Below, piece by piece: positions 57,915-64,000 of a stretch of DNA of 64,000 nucleotides. The stretch is from Thiomicrorhabdus xiamenensis (lineage in GTDB: Bacteria > Pseudomonadota > Gammaproteobacteria > Thiomicrospirales > Thiomicrospiraceae): assembly GCF_013282625.1 (NCBI RefSeq), contig NZ_CP054020.1, positions 1,922,001 through 1,986,000 on the forward strand, read 5' to 3'. The position numbers and the translations under genes are program-made. Position 1 is the first letter of the stretch; each line of letters starts with the position of its first letter. The notes under the pieces are model-generated. The model had not been told where the DNA came from. It saw only the letters and a list, made by a program, of their open reading frames with translations, and did no database searches.

Positions 57915-58667
57915 TTATTTATCGTAGATCTCCTTGAGCAACTCTTTGGCCGGAACATACCCTGGGATCAGCCTGCCATCATCCAGAAGAATGTTCGGGG
58001 TTCCGTTCACTTGAAAGAACTGAGCCAGTTGCATATGCTGCTTAATCGGATTATCACACTGCTTCTCAGCCACTTTCTGCCCCTTCATCACCTGATCCAG
58101 AGCCTCCAGAGGCGTATCTGCACACCAGGCGGAAACGGCATCGGTATAGGATTGCGAAGCAACACCTGCTCGAGGATAAGCGAGATAACGGACGGTCACA
58201 CCGGCCTTATTCAATTCCGGCACTTCCAGATGCAATTTTCGGCAGTAAGGACAGTGAATATCGGTGAATACGGTAATGGTTGACTTGCGCTGCGCCTTTT
58301 CGTCACCAGGATAAATCCACATTGACGCTTCAGGAATTTCCGCCAAAGCCTCGGTTCTCTGCTGCATACTGACCTGTCGCGTCAGGTTCACCTTATTTTT
58401 CAAATCAATCAGATCGCCTTGCACTAGAAATTGGCCGTCTTCACTCATATAAACGACATCCACCCCCAAAATCACCTGATAAAGCCCTTTAACGCCGGTC
58501 GGCTGGATATCAAAATGATCCAACCCGGGAATCATCGTCTGCAGCTGTTTCTGGATAGCCGAGAAATCATGTGTTTGAGTCGGCTGAGCGGCCGGCGGCT
58601 GAGCATAAGCTGAAACCATTACAGAGCTAAAAATAAGCCCACCCAAAAGTTTTTTCGCAAAATTCAC
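57915..58667 (-). CDS. dsbC: Thiol:disulfide isomerase DsbC
   Basis: A periplasmic disulfide isomerase of 250 residues. A signal peptide (about 1-22), an N-terminal dimerisation domain (LYQVILGVDVVYMSEDGQFLVQGDLIDL) and the thioredoxin-fold domain with C139-P-Y-C142 are present. C182 and C204 match the conserved structural disulfide. The proline loop is NGTPNILL. It is divergent from the binding-lipoprotein gene. Confidence 0.95.
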   Translation of the reverse strand: MNFAKKLLGGLIFSSVMVSAYAQPPAAQPTQTHDFSAIQKQLQTMIPGLDHFDIQPTGVKGLYQVILGVDVVYMSEDGQFLVQGDLIDLKNKVNLTRQVSMQQRTEALAEIPEASMWIYPGDEKAQRKSTITVFTDIHCPYCRKLHLEVPELNKAGVTVRYLAYPRAGVASQSYTDAVSAWCADTPLEALDQVMKGQKVAEKQCDNPIKQHMQLAQFFQVNGTPNILLDDGRLIPGYVPAKELLKEIYDK

Positions 58668-58834
58668 TGTGTTGCTTCCCTGAGGTTGATAAATTCACTT
58701 GGGCCGACCCAAAGAGAGCGCCCTAAAAAGTGCACATCAATATACCACGCTCAAATCAATTTTTAAGTCAAAGAGTCGCTCAAAACCTTTGAAAACCGTT
58801 AAATTATTAGGGAGTTATCAGGAATAATATCGCC

Positions 58835-59671
58835 ATGCTACGAATCGTTTTAACTTTAACCCTCTCTTTGATGCTGATCGCCTGTCAACAAAGCTCAAAT
58901 ACACCGGCTCCCAACGAGAAACCTGAACTTCTCATCTACAGCGGTATCACTATGGTTCGCCCGCTGCAACAGCTTGCGACCGAATTCGAAAAGCAAAAAG
59001 GCGTTAAAATCACGATCATTCAAGGTGCTTCCGGTTTTATTCTCAAAACTCTGAAAAACCAGCAGATCGGGGATATCTACTTCCCAGGCTCGACCATCTT
59101 CCGCTCCAAACCCGAGAACCAGCAAATATTCGATCGCTATGTACTGGTCGGCTATAACCGTTTGGCATTAATCGTCCCCAAGGGCAACCCAAAACACTTG
59201 AACTCGGACTTAAACCAGCTAACCGACCCGGAACTCTCGATTGTGCTTTCTTCGCCCGGCAGCAGCTCTGTTGGCAAAGCGACTGAGGCACTGTTGAATC
59301 AATTAAAATTAAAAGATCGTGTTTTCGAAAATGTCACCTATTTCACTACCGACTCGCACCGCCTTTTCAAATCGATTCAAAACGGCGACGCTGATTTAGC
59401 CGTAAACTGGTTCGCCACCACCAAATGGCCGGAAACAGAGTCTTACATGGATGCCATTCCGATTGATCAGGCGCTCGCCCCTAAACGCTCACTGGAGTTA
59501 ATCCTGCTTAAATATTCGAAAGATAAAGCGCTTGCATTGGAATTCATGACCTACGCCAGTTCTAAACATGGTCTGGAAACCTTTGCCCAATACGGTTTCC
59601 TGAACGAAGAGGAACTCAAAATGCTGTCAGCCTCCCCGCAGCAGATCAAAGTATTGGAGCCAAATAAATGA
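58835..59671 (+). CDS. ModA-like periplasmic-binding lipoprotein, likely sensor ligand receptor
   Basis: A 278-residue type II periplasmic binding protein with lipobox LIAC (C17). The core resembles molybdate/tungstate and sulfate binders: LIYSGITMVRPLQQLATEFEKQKGVKITI, then SSPGSSSVGKATEALLNQL and ADLAVNWFATTKW. No ABC permease or ATPase genes follow. Instead its stop overlaps the start of a hybrid histidine kinase (ATGA). The parsimonious inference is that the lipoprotein presents a ligand, perhaps an oxyanion, to the kinase; the ligand itself is unknown. Confidence 0.8.
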   Translation: MLRIVLTLTLSLMLIACQQSSNTPAPNEKPELLIYSGITMVRPLQQLATEFEKQKGVKITIIQGASGFILKTLKNQQIGDIYFPGSTIFRSKPENQQIFDRYVLVGYNRLALIVPKGNPKHLNSDLNQLTDPELSIVLSSPGSSSVGKATEALLNQLKLKDRVFENVTYFTTDSHRLFKSIQNGDADLAVNWFATTKWPETESYMDAIPIDQALAPKRSLELILLKYSKDKALALEFMTYASSKHGLETFAQYGFLNEEELKMLSASPQQIKVLEPNK

Positions 59672-61989
59672 CGACCCGTATCACCGAAAAAAAACCATCC
59701 ATCGTCACCCGAACCGGCATCAATCTATTTCTTTTGCTGATCATTTTTATCCTTGGGCTAGGGGCTCAGGCCATCTTGAATTTCAGCATTACCAACTATA
59801 CCAACGAACTGGATAAAAAAATCCGTAATGCCGAAGTCGAAAACAATCTCGGCCTGGAAGTTATTTTGGAAATCTACAAGATCGAAGCCAGCTTCTTCCA
59901 AGTAACCGCTTTCCCGAATAAACACCTGCGAAAAATTATCGAACATGAAATAGAAGAGAGTCAGGAAGAGATTACCCATGTCTTGCAAGTATTGAACCAA
60001 GGCGGAACCTATAAACACAATCTCGACTTGAACTTGCCGAATACCGAAGAACAATTCGAGATCATGTTCTACAAGCCGATAACTGCCGATCAATTTTCGT
60101 TTGCCGAGGCCGACGTCCTTCCCAAGCTTGGACTCATTACACATAAAATAAAAGAGCTTAATCAGCTGCTCAAACAAATCGACCGGTATCGCCTAACTCA
60201 AGACCCCCGCCTGGGAAAAAGCATCTCGACACTGAAACTTGAGGTTAAGCTGTTTGAACCGATTTTCCACCGCCTCAAAGAAGACGCCAATCAGATCTTC
60301 TACACCCACCGCCTGAACTTTACCCAGATCCGCAAAGAAGTTGAAGAGCAAAAACGTTTCTACAAAAGCCTGCAGATATTCCTGACCCTGTTCTTACTGA
60401 TTGCAGGGTTATATGCTTTCTGGCGCCTGAGTCGAAACATCCATCGCACATCGCAGGAAATCGAAAAAACGCATGACTACACACGAGACATCCTGAACTC
60501 CCAAGACAACATTATTATTGTTAACGATGGGGAAAAAATCATTGATGTCAGCGGCGGATTCTTTAAATTCTTCTACGAATACCCTGATCTCGATGCATTT
60601 TCCGCAGACTACAACTGCGTCTGCGATCTCTTTGTCAAAGAAGAAGGTCTGGTCTATAAATTCGAAGATAAAAGCTGGATCGAATATGTCGTCGAAAACC
60701 CGAATAAAACGCATAAGGCCAAACTGCGTTATCACGGCACTGAGCATATTTATAAAATCTACGGACAAAAATCCAAAAAATATCAGCGCTATATCATCTC
60801 GCTACTGGACATTACCGAATTTGAAAAGATTAACCGCGATCTTCAGGAACAGAAAAATCGTGCGCTCGAAGCAACCCGCTCTAAAGGCGAATTCCTGGCC
60901 AACATGTCACACGAAATTCGTACACCGCTGAATGCGATTCTCGGATTCATTGACCTGCTCAAAGAAAAACCGCTGGACCCGGAAGGAAAGAAATACCTTG
61001 AAACGGTCACGCAATCGAGCCATACCCTGCTTGGCATTATCAATGACATTCTCGATTTGACCAAAATTGAAAGCGGTAAACTGGATATCGACATCAGCGA
61101 GTTTTCACCGAAAGACGAGTTAACCGGTGTTGCCGATCTGTTTAGAGCGCGTTGCAGCGAGAAAAACATCAATTTCGTCACCCATTTTGCGGAAAACCTC
61201 CCAGGCGGAATTAAGTCCGACGCTCTGCGCATTAAGCAAGTAATCTCAAACCTGCTGTCAAATGCGGTCAAATTTACCGATCCCGGAAAAACCATCACTC
61301 TCGATATCAGCTACAACCCTGGCTGGTTGCGTATTTCAGTCGAGGATGAAGGTATCGGCATGACACGGGAAGCGCAGGAAAAAATCTTCGAGGCGTTCTC
61401 TCAGGCGGAAACCTCGACAACCCGAAAATATGGTGGTACGGGACTTGGCCTGACCATCAGCTCACGCCTGATTAAAATGCTGGGCGGAAGTCTCAAGGTG
61501 ACTTCTCGTCTTGGAGAAGGAAGTAAATTCTATTTCAGCATTCCGGTTCAAGCGGTAGAACTCACTCAAAAAACTCAGGCACCTGCCGAAGGGAAAGAAC
61601 TTGTCCGTTACAGCGGTGATATTCTTCTGGTTGAAGACAATAAAACCAACCAGATGCTGATGGTTGCGATTCTCAAGAAATTCGGTTTAAGCTGCCTGAT
61701 CGCCAACGATGGCTTGGAAGCCTTGGAACAAGCTAAGAACCGACGTTTTGATCTGATCCTGATGGATGAAAACATGCCGAATCTGAACGGTATCGAAGCC
61801 ACCAGACAGATCCGCGAACACGAAAAACAGAGCGGAGCGCACAGGCAACACATTGTGGCGCTGACGGCAAACGCCATGACCGGTGACCGGGAACGCTTTA
61901 TCGAAGCGGGCATGGACGAATACCTGACCAAGCCGGTGAACATCGGCGAACTGACCAAGGTATTCGAGAAGTTTTTGCCTAAAAAATAG
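59668..61989 (+). CDS. Hybrid sensor histidine kinase/response regulator
   Basis: A 773-residue membrane kinase. Membrane helix 1 (about 19-41) and helix 2 (about 236-254) bracket a helical periplasmic sensor domain. A PAS-like domain (about 270-385) precedes the H-box FLANMSHEIRTPL with H415, the ATPase domain (SNLLSNAVKFTD; GIGMTREAQEKIFEAF; GGTGLGLTIS) and a C-terminal receiver with phospho-acceptor D700 (LILMDENMP). There is no HPt domain and no output regulator nearby, so phosphotransfer goes elsewhere. It is coupled to the upstream binding lipoprotein by a 4-base overlap. Confidence 0.92.
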   Translation: MTTRITEKKPSIVTRTGINLFLLLIIFILGLGAQAILNFSITNYTNELDKKIRNAEVENNLGLEVILEIYKIEASFFQVTAFPNKHLRKIIEHEIEESQEEITHVLQVLNQGGTYKHNLDLNLPNTEEQFEIMFYKPITADQFSFAEADVLPKLGLITHKIKELNQLLKQIDRYRLTQDPRLGKSISTLKLEVKLFEPIFHRLKEDANQIFYTHRLNFTQIRKEVEEQKRFYKSLQIFLTLFLLIAGLYAFWRLSRNIHRTSQEIEKTHDYTRDILNSQDNIIIVNDGEKIIDVSGGFFKFFYEYPDLDAFSADYNCVCDLFVKEEGLVYKFEDKSWIEYVVENPNKTHKAKLRYHGTEHIYKIYGQKSKKYQRYIISLLDITEFEKINRDLQEQKNRALEATRSKGEFLANMSHEIRTPLNAILGFIDLLKEKPLDPEGKKYLETVTQSSHTLLGIINDILDLTKIESGKLDIDISEFSPKDELTGVADLFRARCSEKNINFVTHFAENLPGGIKSDALRIKQVISNLLSNAVKFTDPGKTITLDISYNPGWLRISVEDEGIGMTREAQEKIFEAFSQAETSTTRKYGGTGLGLTISSRLIKMLGGSLKVTSRLGEGSKFYFSIPVQAVELTQKTQAPAEGKELVRYSGDILLVEDNKTNQMLMVAILKKFGLSCLIANDGLEALEQAKNRRFDLILMDENMPNLNGIEATRQIREHEKQSGAHRQHIVALTANAMTGDRERFIEAGMDEYLTKPVNIGELTKVFEKFLPKK

Positions 61990-61998
61990 TCGCCGTCA

Positions 61999-62886
61999 TC
62001 ACCCTCGTGGGTGATGCTGCTGATGCAGGCTTTGCAATCGCTGTTTGGCAACATGCGTATAAATCTGCGTGGTCGACAGATCGCTGTGTCCGAGCAAAAG
62101 CTGAACACTGCGCAGATCGGCGCCGTGATTGATCAGATGGGTTGCAAAAGCATGCCTTAAGCCGTGCGGCGAAAGTTTATTGAAGATCCCGACCGATTCC
62201 GCCAGCTTGCGCACCCGATGCCAAAGCGTCTGACGCGTCATTGGACGACCGAGGCGGGAAACAAACAGCGTTGACGCTCTTTTCTTTCCGACCAGTTCAC
62301 TACGCGCGCCCTGCAAATAGCGTTGCAACCATTCCGAAGCCACTTCGCCGATTGGCACAATGCGCTCCTTGGCTCCTTTACCGGTCACCTGAACCACCCC
62401 GGCGGATAAATTAAGCTGCTCGAACGGCAGACCGACAACTTCGGAGACCCGCAGTCCCGATGCATACATCAGTTCCAGAATGGCACGATCGCGAATCCCC
62501 AGCGCCGTAGTCAAATCCGGTGCCTCAAGCAGCGCCTCAATCTGCACTTCGCTCAATACTTTGGGGATCTTACGTTCGGCTTTCGGTGCCTTAAGCTGCT
62601 GAACAGGATTATTTTCAATCGGGTACTGCTGATTGGCCCACTGATAGAAGCGTTTGATACTGCTTAACATACGCGCATTCGAACTCGCTTTTCGCTTTGC
62701 CATCAGTTGTAATACAAAATCCTGAAGACTTTCGGAGCTCAGTGTTTCCCAAGGCTGACGGCTTTCCAGTAACCAGTCACGGAATTTCTGCAGGTCTGTT
62801 CGATAAGCCGCAACCGTATTGGTGCTCAAGCCCTGATTAAATTGCAGATATTCCAAAAACTCCAACAGCGGCATTGCGGCGGACAT
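61999..62886 (-). CDS. xerD: Site-specific tyrosine recombinase XerD
   Basis: Resolves chromosome dimers at dif with XerC under FtsK control. At 295 residues, catalytic residues are R146, K170, H241, R244, H267 and nucleophile Y276 (TQIYTHV). The N-terminal SAM-like DNA-binding domain is intact (GLSTNTVAAYRTDLQKF). Among Xer proteins the core housekeeping context supports XerD over a phage integrase; no attachment site or phage gene is nearby. It converges with the kinase gene, leaving a 9-base gap. Confidence 0.92.
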   Translation of the reverse strand: MSAAMPLLEFLEYLQFNQGLSTNTVAAYRTDLQKFRDWLLESRQPWETLSSESLQDFVLQLMAKRKASSNARMLSSIKRFYQWANQQYPIENNPVQQLKAPKAERKIPKVLSEVQIEALLEAPDLTTALGIRDRAILELMYASGLRVSEVVGLPFEQLNLSAGVVQVTGKGAKERIVPIGEVASEWLQRYLQGARSELVGKKRASTLFVSRLGRPMTRQTLWHRVRKLAESVGIFNKLSPHGLRHAFATHLINHGADLRSVQLLLGHSDLSTTQIYTHVAKQRLQSLHQQHHPRG

Positions 62887-62954
62887 AAATCACTCCGAAT
62901 TCAACTCTTGAGCCAAAGTATAGCGGAAAGCGTTTGTTAAAAAACAGTGGGCAA

Positions 62955-62992
62955 TAAAAAAACCCCGCCAGAAAATCTGACGGGGTTTTTCT
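62955..62992 (-). terminator. Rho-independent terminator of the trmD-rplS operon
   Basis: AAACCCCG with AGA (62960-62972) pairs with TCTGACGGGGTTT (62976-62988). The A-run before 62960 is the T-tract on the minus strand. Confidence 0.75.
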
Positions 62993-63027
62993 TAAAGAAA
63001 AGGTTTTCAGCCCACGCGGGGCGGAAA

Positions 63028-63372
63028 TTATACTTTTTCTTTGATACGAGCCGCTTTACCGGATAGGTTACGCAGATAGTAAAGTTTCGCACGACGAACA
63101 TCACCGCGACGCTTAACAGTAATACTGTCAACTAGCGGGCTGAAAGTCTGGAAAGTACGCTCAACGCCTACACCGTGAGAGATTTTACGAACGATGAAGT
63201 TAGAGTTGATACCACGGTTTTTCTTCGCGATAACAACACCTTCATACGCCTGTAGACGTTCGTTTTTACCTTCAACAACTTTAACTTGAACAACAACAGT
63301 GTCACCTGGCGCGAAAGCCGGGATTTCTTTAGTCATTTGTTCTGCTTCAATCTTTTTAATGATATCGCTCAT
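63028..63372 (-). CDS. rplS: 50S ribosomal protein L19
   Basis: A protein at the 30S-50S interface. From ATG 63372 (GGAGA 8 bases upstream) the product is 114 residues, the normal L19 length, starting [13 protein letters not shown] and including [16 protein letters not shown], the [18 protein letters not shown] block and [28 protein letters not shown]. The open frame extends further upstream, but those residues are not part of the family. It follows trmD as in the rpsP-rimM-trmD-rplS operon. Confidence 0.97.
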   Translation of the reverse strand: MSDIIKKIEAEQMTKEIPAFAPGDTVVVQVKVVEGKNERLQAYEGVVIAKKNRGINSNFIVRKISHGVGVERTFQTFSPLVDSITVKRRGDVRRAKLYYLRNLSGKAARIKEKV

Positions 63373-63509
63373 TTTAAGCTTCTCCATTAGTGGCTCTTTA
63401 TCTATAGCGAGCCTCAGGGGTTTTGCCCCTGTGAACTTTATCCAACAATACACGCGACAAGGCGTCAGAGGTTGAATCCTAATTGTAGACTCCGGTATCG
63501 GAGTGTGAC

Positions 63510-64000
63510 CTACTCGCCGTCCTGATATCGGGCCAGTAGATCCGGGCGTCGCTGCTCAGTGCGCAGTAACTTTTGTTGGTGACGCCAAGCGTCGATTTTG
63601 GCGTGATTCCCCTGCAACAGAACCTCCGGTACGCGCATTCCATTAACCTCTTCAGGCCGTGTGTAATGCGGACAGTCCAGAAGACCGTCGGAAAAAGAGT
63701 CCTGCTCTGCCGACTGATCATGCCCCAAGGCACCCGGCAGCAAGCGAATCAAGGAGTCCATCAGCATCATAGCCGGTAGCTCCCCGCCACTGACGACAAA
63801 ATCGCCAATACAAATTTCTTCATCCACCTCGGTTTGCAGCAGTCGCTCGTCAATGCCTTCATATCGACCGCAAAGAAGCGTGATCGAATCCAGCTGTGCG
63901 AGCTGCGCCACCTTCTCTTGAGTCAGCGGCTGCCCCTGCGGGGAAAGGTAGATCACATGAGGTTTTGTTGTCTGTGCCTGACGAATCGCATCAACGCTGT
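63510..64000 (-). CDS. trmD: tRNA (guanine37-N1)-methyltransferase, 5' end outside window
   Basis: Methylates G37 next to the anticodon to prevent frameshifting. The visible C-terminal portion, about 163 residues, contains the trefoil-knot SAM site ([12 protein letters not shown] and [19 protein letters not shown]), then the C-terminal helical domain with [15 protein letters not shown] and [13 protein letters not shown]. The frame stays open to the window edge, so the N-terminus is missing. rplS follows after 137 bases. Confidence 0.95.
   Translation of the reverse strand, partial: SVDAIRQAQTTKPHVIYLSPQGQPLTQEKVAQLAQLDSITLLCGRYEGIDERLLQTEVDEEICIGDFVVSGGELPAMMLMDSLIRLLPGALGHDQSAEQDSFSDGLLDCPHYTRPEEVNGMRVPEVLLQGNHAKIDAWRHQQKLLRTEQRRPDLLARYQDGE

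Noticed and set aside
58835..59671. Molybdate ABC transporter locus
   Set aside because: No permease or ATPase gene is adjacent; the downstream partner is a histidine kinase.
61999..62886. Phage integrase and prophage boundary at the tyrosine recombinase
   Set aside because: The sequence fits housekeeping XerD and no phage genes, attachment repeats or tRNA lie nearby.

Overview
The window is a chromosomal segment of a gammaproteobacterium. The gene complement and order (min operon, lptD-surA-pdxA-rsmA-apaH, MurU/AmgK muropeptide recycling, GatCAB, large marine-type PstC/PstA, a DsrE-like protein, a NavBac-like channel) best fit a sulfur-oxidising Thiomicrospira/Hydrogenovibrio/Thiomicrorhabdus-like lineage. 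That assignment is inference from gene content; no rRNA gene or marker search was available. Gene density is high, most operons end in clear rho-independent terminators, and I found no tRNA, rRNA, CRISPR array or insertion sequence.

Layout. 1-3.4 kb: a TrpB-like gene cut by the window edge and interrupted by an in-frame ochre codon, a cold-shock/DUF1294 membrane protein, a 44-residue membrane miniprotein and heat-shock htpX with a sigma32-type promoter. 3.5-6.7 kb: gatC-gatA-gatB (minus strand). 7.2-17.2 kb: cell-wall elongation and lipoylation block mreB-mreC-mreD-mrdA-rodA, dacA, ybeD-lipB-lipA-hslO. 17.3-20.1 kb: yaaA and minC-minD-minE. 20.3-23.2 kb: orphan HicA-like protein, RluF-like pseudouridine synthase, murU and amgK. 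23.3-30.5 kb: lptD-surA, pdxA-rsmA-apaH and a two-helix membrane protein. 30.5-32.8 kb: bolA, a periplasmic DsrE-like protein, a voltage-gated cation channel and a small [2Fe-2S] ferredoxin.

32.9-43.5 kb is a phosphate regulon: pstS with a three-half-site Pho box, a PiT transporter, and the operon pstC-pstA-pstB-phoU-phoB-phoR. 43.9-50.9 kb is a nitrogen regulon: glnA, glnE, glnK and amtB, with sigma54-type promoters before glnA and glnK. The GlnK uridylylation tyrosine and the GlnA adenylylation tyrosine are both present, so the GlnE/GlnK control circuit looks intact. A membrane-anchored methyltransferase is translationally coupled to glnE.

51-64 kb is mixed: a FliL-like protein and a short flagellin outside any flagellar cluster, valS and a YgiM-type SH3 protein, an AT-richer DUF4382 lipoprotein, dsbC, a binding lipoprotein coupled to a hybrid histidine kinase, xerD, rplS and the 3' part of trmD.

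The most noteworthy signals are an Hsp33 that has lost two of its four zinc cysteines, the binding-lipoprotein/hybrid-kinase pair, mreC with a perfect Shine-Dalgarno placed before ATC rather than ATG, the ochre codon in trpB, and the miniprotein. I did not find a clearly new multi-gene system; most of the window is conserved core genome.
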